A stretch of DNA of 64,000 nt from Pseudaminobacter salicylatoxidans (GCF_003148475.1 NZ_QGGG01000010.1:1-64000), one strand, 5' to 3'; counted from the first letter of the stretch, positions 41,149 through 49,680 are shown. The notes: generated from the sequence alone by a model not told the origin. Numbers and translations are program-made.

Positions 41149-41624
41149 CAGCCAGAGACGCGATAGCGCGCGAGCTAAATCCAGGCGGCCATAGTTCGGC
41201 CTGCCGCGCATCAGGTTTCATAGCCGAACGCGGCCCATGCGATTGCGGCATGTTCGATAAGACGGATCGCATCATCTCAGCCCTCACAGCCGCCGGCTTC
41301 AGCATCGTTCCTGCTGGAGAGGTGGAAGCTGTGGAAGCTGGGGCGGAATGCATGTGGGCCGAAAAGCCATGCACCTGCGGAGGTGGCCCATGCGAACAGG
41401 TCAGCTTTGGAGAAAACCATGAATCTCTGCTGGCGGAACTGATCGGAGAACACAGCGGTTGCGGCCACGGCATCCAGAATGAAAGCATCCCGGTCAAGCT
41501 GGCGAGAGGTGACGAGGTATATGTCGTTCGCGGAGAGTTAGGGCGCGCGCTTATCCCAGCAACCGGACCAGTGAAAGCATTTACCGCCGCTCCGCTCTCC
41601 GCTCGGCCGAAGGGAGGCGCGTGA
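41145..41624 (+). CDS. Hypothetical Cys-rich early protein
   Basis: A 159-residue protein with two short Cys/His clusters (GPCDCGMFDKTDRI and CTCGGGPCEQV). The beginning overlaps the previous stop. The C-terminus has EVYVVRGELGRALIP. Possibly zinc-binding; function unknown. Confidence 0.58.
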   Translation: MTARDAIARELNPGGHSSACRASGFIAERGPCDCGMFDKTDRIISALTAAGFSIVPAGEVEAVEAGAECMWAEKPCTCGGGPCEQVSFGENHESLLAELIGEHSGCGHGIQNESIPVKLARGDEVYVVRGELGRALIPATGPVKAFTAAPLSARPKGGA

Positions 41625-41625
41625 A

Positions 41626-41880
41626 ATGGGCGATCCGATCTATCGAGACGAACTAGCGTGGGCTGCTGCCTGGAGCAATGGAAGCCCGCACCCGTTCATA
41701 ATTACTAATAGCGTCCGTTACACAAGGTCCGCCGTTATCGAGTACTTAGGGGCACATTGGGCTCGTCAAGATGAGACGGAAAGGCAGGGCTGGAAACGAG
41801 CCTATCGGCAGGGATGCCGCATCGTTCGCGTTCGCGTTCGCATCCAGCACGCCACCGAAGGAGCCAGCCATGACCGCTGA
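41626..41880 (+). CDS. Hypothetical early protein
   Basis: An 84-residue protein starting MGDPIYRDELAWAAAWSNGS, with GGGAGG upstream and a basic Arg-rich C-terminus (CRIVRVRVRIQHATE). Overlaps the next gene by 11 bp. No family recognised. Confidence 0.55.
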   Translation: MGDPIYRDELAWAAAWSNGSPHPFIITNSVRYTRSAVIEYLGAHWARQDETERQGWKRAYRQGCRIVRVRVRIQHATEGASHDR

Positions 41881-42403
41881 CCTTATTGCGAGACTGGAGA
41901 ATCTGACGGGGTCGGATCGGGAGGTGGATGCTGAAATCGTGTTCGATCTCTTCGCTTCGCCGGTCGGCAAGCACAAGGAGGATGGCGGTCCTATTGGCTA
42001 CATCCGCCTTGATGACCAGCCCTCATGGAATTTAGGCTTGCGATTTCCCGGCAAGGACCGCGCATGGTTCCATGCAACACGTAAGCAGATCAAGGGGGAG
42101 ACTCTGCTCATAGAGCGAGACGGCGCTTTCGTGCTGATGAACAGCATGCGCGTGCCGGAAATCACCGCCAGCCTCGACGCAGCCGTTGCGCTGGTGGAGC
42201 GGGTAAGGCCGGGGTGGAAGCGTAGCGTTTTCGAAGGTTACAACGGCCTCTGGATCGCGCGCATCAGCAGCCCGCGCCGCTTGCTATTCAGCACCGACTA
42301 CATGCGGGAAATGGAGCCGGCAGGATCACCTAATGGCGCAATCGCCCTCCTGATAGCCCTCTTCCGCTCCCTCGAAGCAGAAGGAGCGCGTGATGACACC
42401 TAA
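41870..42403 (+). CDS. Hypothetical early protein
   Basis: A 177-residue protein starting MTADLIARLENLTGSDREVD. The rest contains ASLDAAVALVERVRPGWKRS and PNGAIALLIALFRSLEAE, phrases that recur in many rhizobial phage proteins. Function unknown. Confidence 0.62.
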   Translation: MTADLIARLENLTGSDREVDAEIVFDLFASPVGKHKEDGGPIGYIRLDDQPSWNLGLRFPGKDRAWFHATRKQIKGETLLIERDGAFVLMNSMRVPEITASLDAAVALVERVRPGWKRSVFEGYNGLWIARISSPRRLLFSTDYMREMEPAGSPNGAIALLIALFRSLEAEGARDDT

Positions 42404-42626
42404 GCAACAGCAGTTCCATGACATTCTCAATGATGCCTCGCTTCAGACGGCTTTGCGAGGGTTTCATCATGAGACGGCACGTCCCTTCACGCACAAGGAG
42501 ACAGCGGAGACATTGATGCGCATAGCGGACGCTGCGCCGCACCTGCTCCAGTCTGAGATCGAAAGCCTGCAAGCCAAAATAGACTTGCTTCGCGCCTATC
42601 TCCCGGAGGCCGACGATGCTACCTGA
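42393..42626 (+). CDS. Hypothetical early protein, last gene of the rightward block
   Basis: A 77-residue helical protein starting MTPKQQQFHDILNDASLQTA. Its end overlaps, tail to tail, the end of the convergent DUF982 gene by 8 bp; no terminator hairpin is visible there, so read-through antisense transcription is likely. Confidence 0.55.
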   Translation: MTPKQQQFHDILNDASLQTALRGFHHETARPFTHKETAETLMRIADAAPHLLQSEIESLQAKIDLLRAYLPEADDAT

Positions 42627-42858
42627 TCAGCACATCGGCAACGGCGGCCGCATCCCGAAACGCCTCACGGACCTTCTCGAGCGTGGCAAGACCTTCACTC
42701 CACGCCACGCAGGCCGAAACCGCTTCCTTGTAGACCTGGCTTTTCTTATCCGGCCATCTGGCGTCAAGCAGCGCCTCGCCAACCTCGATGACGGAGGTGA
42801 CGTTTCGCATCTGGCCAACGGTCAGCATGATCGTGACAGGCTCGAAGCGTTCTTGCAT
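42619..42858 (-). CDS. DUF982 protein
   Basis: A 79-residue protein with PVTIMLTVGQMRNVTSVIEV and EALLDARWPDKKSQVYKEAV, the pattern of DUF982, a family almost confined to rhizobia. It is the last gene of the leftward Cro operon. Function unknown. Confidence 0.78.
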   Translation of the reverse strand: MQERFEPVTIMLTVGQMRNVTSVIEVGEALLDARWPDKKSQVYKEAVSACVAWSEGLATLEKVREAFRDAAAVADVLIR

Positions 42859-43031
42859 CGCCGTCAATGCGGATGGATCGCGGAAGTTCCGGGAGGTCGT
42901 CGTGAGTAATGCTGATGGCGCCTCGATAATGGGTTAAGGAAAACGCTGCTTTCTCCGTGGGCAGCGGCCCGTCGCGACTGGTCCTCGCGGCGGGCATTTT
43001 AATTTCGCCCCTAGAAGACCGCCAAGGCGCG

Positions 43032-43301
43032 TCAGGCGCAATCCCCTCCATCACCCTCAAAAGAGTGTCCGCACTCGCTCTGGGGGTCCCCTGTCGATTT
43101 CTCGGCCTGTTTTGCGACTTCCCCATCACGTATCCTGGCACACCGCTCGCAGCACGTCGTTTGACCGGCTGCGAGCAGCCATCCTGCAGGCGCATCCTGA
43201 GAGCCGCACAGAGATCGGGCGATCCCAACGCCTTGGCGCCGGAAATAGTGAGCGATGGCGCTAGAACCCTTGACCGCCCATCCTTCTCGAAAGCCTTTCA
43301 T
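43032..43301 (-). CDS. Hypothetical Cys-rich protein
   Basis: An 89-residue protein starting MKGFREGWAVKGSSAIAHYF and containing TTCCERCARIRDGEV and CGHSFEGDGGDCA. The cysteine clusters suggest metal binding. It is coupled to the upstream gene (ATGA). Function unknown. Confidence 0.55.
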   Translation of the reverse strand: MKGFREGWAVKGSSAIAHYFRRQGVGIARSLCGSQDAPAGWLLAAGQTTCCERCARIRDGEVAKQAEKSTGDPQSECGHSFEGDGGDCA

Positions 43302-43585
43302 GATCGCCGCTCCACTGGAATGACCTTGCCGCCTTTGCGAAAGATCTGATCCGCTGCATTCTTAGCCGCTTCTTTGAAGGACACGGAGCCACCGAAACGG
43401 ACAAGGTTGCCGTTCATATAGCCGGCGAGCGCCTTGTGCGCCGCAAGTTCGGCAGTCTCTCTGCTCTCGAAACGACCTTCTTTGCCGTTGATCTGCACGA
43501 CGCGGAAATCCCCCTGGTCTGCGCACCTGAACTCGCCACGCCAATACAAGCCGGTCCAGACACCGCGCGCTTCATATCCGTTCAA
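43298..43585 (-). CDS. Hypothetical phage protein
   Basis: A 95-residue protein starting MNGYEARGVWTGLYWRGEFR. Its beta-strand N-terminal half is followed by a helix (ETAELAAHKALAGYMNGN). It overlaps the nuclease gene. Function unknown. Confidence 0.58.
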   Translation of the reverse strand: MNGYEARGVWTGLYWRGEFRCADQGDFRVVQINGKEGRFESRETAELAAHKALAGYMNGNLVRFGGSVSFKEAAKNAADQIFRKGGKVIPVERRS

Positions 43586-44286
43586 AGCATGGACTCCTGA
43601 CGATAAAGATTGGGGCGAGCGGCGGCCGAGCTATCCTCATCCGCCATTGGTGGGTCAGCCTCCGCAAACTCGCGGGCACGCAGCATTTTGCAGACCGCCG
43701 TCTCAATTTCTTTGCCGCTAAGCAAGCGCGAAATCTCGGGAGCTAGCTTGTAGGCCGGCGTTCGGCGGTCGCATGAAACGCGATGCTCACTGGCGACGGA
43801 GCGGATTTCATCAGCCCAGAGCAACATCAGCATTCGATGGTACCAAGGCACTTCGGCTCGGTATGGCTCGGACCAGTTGCGCCAACGACTTTCCCTGTTC
43901 GGCTCTGGGTATTCCCAGATATCATAACAGCGACGCGTTCCGGCCAGCGCGAGGCTCAGCGGTGATTGAATCTGCCTGATTATGCCGTGTTTCATGGTCT
44001 CCATCCCCGGAGATTTGGTCCATTTCTCATGCGCAGCAACGATCATGCCATGACAACACGGACCGAAGTCGGCGATCTGGCCAGAGAGACGATCCAATTT
44101 GTCCTTTTTGCTCTTGATCTCACATATCCAGAGGCGGTCAGGCTGGACCGCGACAACATCGGCGCGACTTGATCCGTGCTCGACGTTCATTTCATGTATG
44201 ATGCGAGCGTCAGGCCAGAGTTCACGGAAACGCTTCACCACTGCGTCTCGGATCTCGACTTCGGCGGACGAGCGTGTGTGTCTCAT
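43582..44286 (-). CDS. PD-(D/E)XK nuclease-like protein
   Basis: A 234-residue protein with SSAEVEIRDAVVKRFRELWP, SSRADVVAVQPDRLWICEIK and SKKDKLDRLSGQIADFG. The RADVV...EIKS pattern (Asp, then Glu-x-Lys) is the PD-(D/E)XK core, as in the MmcB/sce7726-like families. The C-terminal half is helical. A role in DNA repair or degradation is likely; the exact family is uncertain. Confidence 0.65.
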   Translation of the reverse strand: MRHTRSSAEVEIRDAVVKRFRELWPDARIIHEMNVEHGSSRADVVAVQPDRLWICEIKSKKDKLDRLSGQIADFGPCCHGMIVAAHEKWTKSPGMETMKHGIIRQIQSPLSLALAGTRRCYDIWEYPEPNRESRWRNWSEPYRAEVPWYHRMLMLLWADEIRSVASEHRVSCDRRTPAYKLAPEISRLLSGKEIETAVCKMLRAREFAEADPPMADEDSSAAARPNLYRQESML

Positions 44287-44471
44287 CCGCGCCTCTCGAC
44301 CTTTGCGACGTAGTCCTCCTCGATAGCCAGAAGAACCAAGACGTCATGCCTCTGCTTTTCGATCTCATGGTCGGGGCGCTTCTTCCTCCCTCTGGAGAAA
44401 CTATCCAGCCAGGTTCTCTTGGCGATGATCGATGCTCGAACCATATCGAGCTTGGCTCTATCGTCTATCAT
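44283..44471 (-). CDS. Hypothetical small protein
   Basis: A 62-residue basic, helical protein starting MIDDRAKLDMVRASIIAKRT, coupled by overlap to both neighbours. No family recognised. Confidence 0.55.
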   Translation of the reverse strand: MIDDRAKLDMVRASIIAKRTWLDSFSRGRKKRPDHEIEKQRHDVLVLLAIEEDYVAKVERRG

Positions 44472-44998
44472 GCCGCCACCGCCAGTTCGGTTTTTGACCT
44501 TTTACCGATCAGTTTCGGTCCACCGACGTGCTGGGCATGAAAGCGGAACCACGCCGCATTGTCCTTGCCCGTGTGCTTACTGCCCTCGATCCATTTCAGG
44601 CGGCCAACAGCGACTATGTGGCTGCACTGGTCGAGGAAGGGACCTGCTTGAGACGTGTAGGCCCAATCAGCATCGAATAAGAGCCAGGTCGGAGCAATGG
44701 CCTGGAAATGCAGGATCATCGCGTGCAGTACGTCCCGCGACCATGGCGGGTTGGTGATCACAGCATCAACCTTGCCGAAATCACTCACGTCGAGCGCGTT
44801 CACGCCTTCCTTGATGTCGGAGGAATAGATGCACTCGAGTCCGAAGTGAGAAAGATGACGGATCAGATAACCGTTGCCCGCGCATGGCTCTGCAAAGGTC
44901 CGAACTCCGACCAGATGCGGGATCAGCGCGGGGACGGCGTCTGCCGGCGTGTCATAGGCGTCTTGCGGCCTGCGGGGGAATGACGATCGCTTGCCCAC
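44468..44998 (-). CDS. DNA methyltransferase (GTG start)
   Basis: A 176-residue SAM-dependent enzyme with TFAEPCAGNGYLIRHLSHF (motif I, 37-43) and VITNPPWSRDVL (catalytic NPPW, 83-86). GTG 44998 follows a GGGAGGAG Shine-Dalgarno and overlaps the stop of the upstream gene (TAGTG); the frame further upstream is Arg-rich and implausible. At this size it lacks a target-recognition domain, so its substrate is uncertain. Confidence 0.8.
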   Translation of the reverse strand: MGKRSSFPRRPQDAYDTPADAVPALIPHLVGVRTFAEPCAGNGYLIRHLSHFGLECIYSSDIKEGVNALDVSDFGKVDAVITNPPWSRDVLHAMILHFQAIAPTWLLFDADWAYTSQAGPFLDQCSHIVAVGRLKWIEGSKHTGKDNAAWFRFHAQHVGGPKLIGKRSKTELAVAA

Positions 44999-45408
44999 TA
45001 CGCTCCTCCCAACGGTAGATAGATGCAGATCGTACGGGGCGACGGGACTTCCGGCGGTCGACACCAATGGATCTGCCCATCCGGGCTTTGCTTGATCCTG
45101 GTATCCGAATAGGGAATGACCTCGCCGGTTGGGATGATGCGGACTCCGTCCGGCCCTCCCGAAATCCAGTCTGCCGGAACCTGGCCACAGTCCCGGTTGG
45201 GACAACATTCGATGGCGTAGCTCCGCTCGGCCGTCGCGTCGTGCGCCTCGCTTGCGGTCATGAACCAGAATATCGTGACGCAAAGAACGAGCAGGATCCC
45301 GAAGACGATAAGCCACAGGTGGATGATGCTCGCGCCGCTATCGGTCCGGAAGGATTCCAGTTCGTAGTCTTCGGCACAGATGTCTTCGGGGTCACCGCGG
45401 TCATTCAT
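44998..45408 (-). CDS. Membrane-anchored hypothetical protein
   Basis: A 136-residue protein with one N-terminal membrane helix (LWLIVFGILLVLCVTIFWFM, about 33-52). The outer domain has CCPNRDCGQVPADWISGG and IHWCRPPEVPSPRTICIY. The cysteine pattern and final CIYLP recur in secreted proteins of rhizobia and their phages. Function unknown; an envelope role is likely. Confidence 0.68.
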   Translation of the reverse strand: MNDRGDPEDICAEDYELESFRTDSGASIIHLWLIVFGILLVLCVTIFWFMTASEAHDATAERSYAIECCPNRDCGQVPADWISGGPDGVRIIPTGEVIPYSDTRIKQSPDGQIHWCRPPEVPSPRTICIYLPLGGA

Positions 45409-45409
45409 T

Positions 45410-45772
45410 TCAGGAGACCTTCTCCGCAAGATCGGCGCGGGCCGGCTCCAAAGACTTCATCGTCTCCCGAAGCTGCTTGAGGTCGAGGTCGGCCTTTGTG
45501 TGCCGATCTTCCATGAGGTTCCTTGCATCTGCGACGGTCTTCTCGAACTCGGCCGTAGCTGCCGCCTTGTCCGCTTCCAAATCAGCCTCGGCCGAGCGCA
45601 TTTCCTCGATCCAGCGCTTGAGCGTGCGAGCCGCTACACCAACCATTTCCCGAACGGTTTTCGGCTCGGAATGCTGTGTCTGGATTTCAGTCTTTGCTTC
45701 CTCGACGAAGGTATCATCGAGTCCGACATCAAGGTTTTCGTCGGTGACGGCGCGGAGTTTAACCTTTGACAT
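45410..45772 (-). CDS. Hypothetical coiled-coil protein
   Basis: A 120-residue protein starting MSKVKLRAVTDENLDVGLDD, with a central helix (KRWIEEMRSAEADLEADKAA) and a C-terminal coiled coil. GAGGATAG precedes ATG 45772. Function unknown. Confidence 0.6.
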   Translation of the reverse strand: MSKVKLRAVTDENLDVGLDDTFVEEAKTEIQTQHSEPKTVREMVGVAARTLKRWIEEMRSAEADLEADKAAATAEFEKTVADARNLMEDRHTKADLDLKQLRETMKSLEPARADLAEKVS

Positions 45773-45865
45773 GATCTATCCTCATGGTGATGCCAGTGCA
45801 GACGACGCGCGGGATTGCGCGGCGGCGCAGGCGGCGGGAAATCCGGAGAAGGCGAACGATGATGC

Positions 45866-46393
45866 TCATACCTCACCTCGTGCCGGACAGATGTGAGGGT
45901 TGGCCTTTGCGAACATGCGGATCATGTCGCCATCGGCGCCTATAGCAGCGCCGATACATGCCGCGTTGGCGCCCTTGCTCCACATGCGGGAGATCAGCCG
46001 ACGCTCGGTTTGGTCGAAGTGGATTTCTGGTTGCAGCGATACAGTTTTGGGCGCAGGCGCTGCCACGATTTTCGGCTCAGACGCTTCGCCGTCTTCATCA
46101 TCGTATTGATCGCTGACGAGAACGCCGACAATCTCGTCAACCCAATCGTCGCGCCACCATTTCTGTTTCCTGGCGGTGATGACGGCAGCCTGGCTGGCGC
46201 GAGGCGTCGGAAATCGCAAGCATTGGCCAAGTCCAATCCGACGAGCATCAGGGAACGCTTCGAGTAGCGCCGCCATTGCGATGAAGCGGCCTCGGGAAGT
46301 TTCTGAAAACGATACGGTGCGAATGGGGTCGTTGCCTGTCAGTCGGCAGGCTCTCACCACAGCGATAGCTATCTGGTCCGCTGTTGGGAACAT
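45866..46393 (-). CDS. Hypothetical protein with GcrA-like C-terminal motif
   Basis: A 175-residue protein starting MFPTADQIAIAVVRACRLTG. The C-terminal part (TERRLISRMWSKGANAACIG, AAIGADGDMIRMFAKAN) resembles the helix-turn-helix of GcrA-type regulators (W-x-x-G-x-s-x-x-x-I-a). It may bind DNA. It lies mid-operon behind Cro. Confidence 0.55.
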   Translation of the reverse strand: MFPTADQIAIAVVRACRLTGNDPIRTVSFSETSRGRFIAMAALLEAFPDARRIGLGQCLRFPTPRASQAAVITARKQKWWRDDWVDEIVGVLVSDQYDDEDGEASEPKIVAAPAPKTVSLQPEIHFDQTERRLISRMWSKGANAACIGAAIGADGDMIRMFAKANPHICPARGEV

Positions 46394-46825
46394 CTAAAAG
46401 ACCCCCTCGCTAAAGCGATCTGCTTCGCGGTTGGCCTGGGTCTGAAGACGGGCCAGCAATTCGTGAGGATGCCAAGCCTTGGCGTTGAGCTTGGTTATCC
46501 CTGCCGTGAACAAGTCATCGATGATGTCAAGATCGGTTCGATACCAGTGCCTTCCAAGATGCGCGCCGATGTCGGACAGGAACTTCTCAGCGTCGGCCGC
46601 TACGGTGCGCGCCAGTTCAATACCCGGCGTCCAGAGAAGCCGGGAAAAATGGAGATCATGCCAAGTTCCGAGTTGGAGCCGGGACAGCAGAACTTCGACG
46701 TCTTCGACTGCGCCTACACGGAACACGCCCGGTTCGGCATCAATGCCAATGGCGCAAAGCGCGGCATAACCACCGATCTTCCGGCGGCGAAGGACATCAC
46801 GCGGCATAGCGACGTCATTCCGCAT
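46394..46825 (-). CDS. Hypothetical protein
   Basis: A 143-residue protein starting MRNDVAMPRDVLRRRKIGGY. It has GIELARTVAADAEKFLSDIG in the middle and a basic C-terminal helix. It overlaps the upstream gene by 11 bp. No family recognised. Confidence 0.58.
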   Translation of the reverse strand: MRNDVAMPRDVLRRRKIGGYAALCAIGIDAEPGVFRVGAVEDVEVLLSRLQLGTWHDLHFSRLLWTPGIELARTVAADAEKFLSDIGAHLGRHWYRTDLDIIDDLFTAGITKLNAKAWHPHELLARLQTQANREADRFSEGVF

Positions 46826-47486
46826 TTGCCTCAGCCTCCCTGTGCTTGCGGGCCTTGGCGCGCTGTTCGATTTCCCGAACTGTGAGGCGACGAAACGACC
46901 TGCTCGTGCGGACGAGGCCAAATTCACGCTCAATCCCCGCCAAAATCTGTCCAAGGACACGGGTGCGAATGTCCCACATCGCCCTTCGGTCGAAGCCCTG
47001 ACGATGCTTGTCGTAGACGCGACCGCACTGTTCGATAGTCAGTCCGGCAGCACGTGCTACAACGCATCGCTTCATCCGCAACACGTCCCTGCCATTGTGG
47101 CCTCCGACCACGAAACGAAGCAGGTCCAGTATGTCGACCATCCGATCAACGTCGGTTTCGTGAACCACGACGCGAACGCCTGTTGCGTCATATTCTGGCA
47201 TGCCGTCCATCAGCCGCGAGAGCTGACGCTGGTGAGCATCGCTTTCGGTATCGCGCGCCGCCGGCATGGCTGAACCGACCCGAGACACGGCGGCACGATC
47301 CAGATCCGGCATATGCTGTGCCGTGCGCACCGCATCGGTGATCAATATCCAGAGAAGGTCACGAGGCGTCGGCAGACCACGCTTGGCCTGTACGAAGAAG
47401 ATGCTTTCCGCATGGCGGAAGTGTTCGATCAATCGATCGATCCTTTTCTCAAGGTCCCGCGGACTATCACGAAAGAGGCTTGTCAT
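46815..47486 (-). CDS. Hypothetical helical protein
   Basis: A 223-residue protein starting MTSLFRDSPRDLEKRIDRLI. A C-terminal segment (FDRRAMWDIRTRVLGQILAG, TVREIEQRAKARKHRE) resembles phage helix-turn-helix proteins such as DUF6362. It overlaps neighbours at both ends. A DNA-related role is plausible only. Confidence 0.58.
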   Translation of the reverse strand: MTSLFRDSPRDLEKRIDRLIEHFRHAESIFFVQAKRGLPTPRDLLWILITDAVRTAQHMPDLDRAAVSRVGSAMPAARDTESDAHQRQLSRLMDGMPEYDATGVRVVVHETDVDRMVDILDLLRFVVGGHNGRDVLRMKRCVVARAAGLTIEQCGRVYDKHRQGFDRRAMWDIRTRVLGQILAGIEREFGLVRTSRSFRRLTVREIEQRAKARKHREAEANAE

Positions 47487-48397
47487 TGCGCGCCCGAGGT
47501 TACCGGCTCCGAAACCAAATCACTTTTGTAAGGTGCCATTTTGGTTACTTTCTGGTCAAGCGAATAGCCCTCGGGCCACCTTGTTTTCCGGCACAGAAAC
47601 CCACGAGCCACAGCCCGCTGAACCGCTGCGTCGCCGTATTCGCGTCGGATGACTCCAAGCCATGCAGACCATTCTGGATGACCCGGTTTGAAGACGAAAT
47701 CGCCGTCCTTATCGATGGTCGGGTTGTCGTGGAAATCGAGGAATAACGCCTCGCGGAGATACGGGATCATCCGGCGAGGTTTGCTGCGCTTGAGCATCGT
47801 TTGCCGATAGAGGTCGGCGCCGGAAACGGCTTTCTCACGATCCTCGACGCTCAAGGCAAGGAACGCCTTACGGGCGGACCCTTGATTGTCGGGAAGCTGA
47901 TCCTTCGGCCAGCCAGACCACAAAATATCGAATTGATCCTCACCCCCACGCGCTTGCGCGTCTGGTGGACTGGTATCTGGATTGGTGTCTGGACTGGTAG
48001 GCGGCACCACGTTCCGCACCTTTTGGCGTGACGTTCCGCACCTTTCTGCGTCAGGTTCCGCACCTTCCAAAAAAGGACCGGCATCTGGTTCCGCACCTTT
48101 TTCTACATTTTGTGGGTCCGGCCAGCACGCCTGATATTCGTGATTGCGCCATTTCTGTCCGCGAAAGCCATGTTCCGAGCGCAGAATCCATCCGGCCCGC
48201 TGCGCAACGTCGAGATGCTCGCGCACCGCACGCTCCGACAAGCCTGTGGCTTCGGCAAGCTGCTTCTGAGTTGGGTAACAGCCACCGCCAACTTCATTCA
48301 TAAACAGGGAAACGGTGAGCAAGACATGCCGCGTGGTCGGCGGCAGTCCTGACCTCGTTATGGCGTGGCGCCATGTCCACGCTTTTGTGTCATTCAT
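47483..48397 (-). CDS. Helix-turn-helix replication-type protein
   Basis: A 304-residue protein. Residues 20-80 form a winged helix (YPTQKQLAEATGLSERAVRE, HLDVAQRAGWILRSEHGF) as in phage replication initiators of the HTH_36 type. A Pro/Asp/Thr-rich linker follows (TSPDTNPDTSPPD), then a C-terminal domain with GDFVFKPGHPEWSAWLGVIR. In the Cro operon this is the best candidate for a replication initiator. Its 3' end contains an operator copy (47532-47548). Confidence 0.7.
   Translation of the reverse strand: MNDTKAWTWRHAITRSGLPPTTRHVLLTVSLFMNEVGGGCYPTQKQLAEATGLSERAVREHLDVAQRAGWILRSEHGFRGQKWRNHEYQACWPDPQNVEKGAEPDAGPFLEGAEPDAERCGTSRQKVRNVVPPTSPDTNPDTSPPDAQARGGEDQFDILWSGWPKDQLPDNQGSARKAFLALSVEDREKAVSGADLYRQTMLKRSKPRRMIPYLREALFLDFHDNPTIDKDGDFVFKPGHPEWSAWLGVIRREYGDAAVQRAVARGFLCRKTRWPEGYSLDQKVTKMAPYKSDLVSEPVTSGAQ
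47532..47548. promoter_or_regulatory. Operator copy inside a coding region
   Basis: GGTGCCATTTTGGTTAC lies within the last codons of the helix-turn-helix gene and is identical to the copy at 50884-50900. Its position fits a stoperator-like block on elongating transcription. Confidence 0.6.
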
Positions 48398-48454
48398 GTC
48401 GCTCTCTCAACTGTGACAGAGCGGCATTCCTACGAAGTACAAATGGTATGCCGA

Positions 48455-48682
48455 TCAACTATGGCCCGAACGCGTGGGCCGAATTGCGCCGATCGTGGAA
48501 GCAAGGATTTGCAACGTTCGTTCGTTTCCTGATGTTTCTTCCAGGAACGCAACAGATGCACTGAGATGGGCTCTGGCAAGCCTTTCAGCTGCCTCCTCCC
48601 CTTCATTCCTTGCTACCGTGCATAGACCAGTAAGGATCAACTCGACCTCTCTGGCAAATGCCGATCGTGTATCTTCTTTCAT
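48455..48682 (-). CDS. Hypothetical small protein
   Basis: A 75-residue helical protein starting MKEDTRSAFAREVELILTGL. AAAGGGAGG precedes ATG 48682. No family recognised. Confidence 0.58.
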   Translation of the reverse strand: MKEDTRSAFAREVELILTGLCTVARNEGEEAAERLARAHLSASVAFLEETSGNERTLQILASTIGAIRPTRSGHS

Positions 48683-48753
48683 TCCCAAGCCTCCCTTTTG
48701 TTGCCGGGAACGAAACCATGGGCCGGGGATCATCAGCCCACGGTAAATGTACG

Positions 48754-49140
48754 TCATTCCATCCCGAGAGCGGCCTTGTAGAGGTCGAGGATCGCCTCCT
48801 CTTCCTGGCGCTCGGCCTGATCTTTCTTGCGCAGGCGGATGATGGCGCGCAGGGCCTTGGTGTCGAAGCCGGTGCCCTTTGCCTCGGCATAGACGTCCTT
48901 GATATCGTCGGCGACGGTCTGTTTTTCCTCTTCAAGCCGTTCGATGCGCTCGATGAAGGCTCGGAGTTGGCCGGCAGCAATGGTTTGCGCTGCCGCCGCG
49001 CCAGTCTCTTCATCATCGAACATCTCGCCCGTTGCACGATCAGAGGGATCGCGACCACGCGGATCGGTGACGGCTTTCGCTGCAGCTTTCTGCGCCTTCG
49101 ATGGAACGCGCGGTGAATAGGCGTCGTAAGCCGCGTTCAT
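48754..49140 (-). CDS. gapR: GapR-like DUF2312 protein
   Basis: A 128-residue protein. The C-terminal 75 residues match DUF2312/Gap[41 protein letters not shown] and [20 protein letters not shown]. In Caulobacter GapR binds overtwisted, AT-rich DNA ahead of replication and transcription. This copy also has a 50-residue basic N-terminal extension ([20 protein letters not shown]). It is in the Cro operon, so it is likely expressed in lytic growth, possibly affecting host or phage replication. Confidence 0.9.
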   Translation of the reverse strand: MNAAYDAYSPRVPSKAQKAAAKAVTDPRGRDPSDRATGEMFDDEETGAAAAQTIAAGQLRAFIERIERLEEEKQTVADDIKDVYAEAKGTGFDTKALRAIIRLRKKDQAERQEEEAILDLYKAALGME

Positions 49141-49451
49141 CAGGTAGTCTCCACGGATGTACAAAGGTTGGTGAAAGGATCGTTGGCTGCAGGCGGCAAA
49201 GCCATATTACCGCGCCCCCCAGCAGCACGTTTCTGGACGAGCCGATTGTAGCGGCCGATCATGTCGAAGATTGCTTCACCGCGCCAGTTGCCGGCGGTGC
49301 CATACCATGCTTCTCGCACGCGCCAGTTTCCGCGCGGATAGCCAAGATTGTCGCAAGCGGCGTTCAACTGCGCCTTGATTGACATTCCTGGGTGGATCGT
49401 ACCCGCAGCCTGAAAGACCATTTGTTGCAATTCGTACGCAATGTTTTGCAT
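49140..49451 (-). CDS. Hypothetical protein, first gene after cro
   Basis: A 103-residue protein starting [20 protein letters not shown], with [20 protein letters not shown] and [20 protein letters not shown], a phrase repeated in rhizobial phage genomes. GAGGAACCG precedes ATG 49451. Longer starts up to 49706 look implausible. Its stop and the gapR start overlap. Confidence 0.62.
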   Translation of the reverse strand: MQNIAYELQQMVFQAAGTIHPGMSIKAQLNAACDNLGYPRGNWRVREAWYGTAGNWRGEAIFDMIGRYNRLVQKRAAGGRGNMALPPAANDPFTNLCTSVETT

Positions 49452-49680
49452 CGGTTCCTCACGAAAAACAGGAGAAGGAACGGCTTGTTGGGAATCTCGG
49501 ACGTTCTGTTGGACACCTCCGATAGATTCCGTGCCAGTTTCGCCGCCGTGACAAGGAGGCTGCGAATGACGCACGACATTGACGACTGCTGGGAACCGCT
49601 TGGCCTCGCGGGATGGGGAGTTGTTGAGCGTGTCGATGCGCTTCGCTCGCACCGGGGAAACTTGTTGATCGTACCTCGGA
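49452..49680. other. Stretch between cro and the next gene without a confident gene
   Basis: No clear leftward gene is seen. On the plus strand AAGGAGG precedes ATG 49566 of a 77-residue frame (MTHDIDDCWEPLGLAGWG at the start), but the second half is antisense to cro and Pro/Arg-rich, so I do not call it. Confidence 0.4.

Noticed and set aside
42616-42909. 97-codon plus-strand frame opposite the DUF982 gene
   Set aside because: The minus-strand frame matches DUF982; the plus-strand product is Arg/Gly-rich shadow.
42764-43228. 154-codon minus-strand frame between DUF982 and the next gene
   Set aside because: It overlaps two better genes in another frame and is Arg-rich without recognisable structure.
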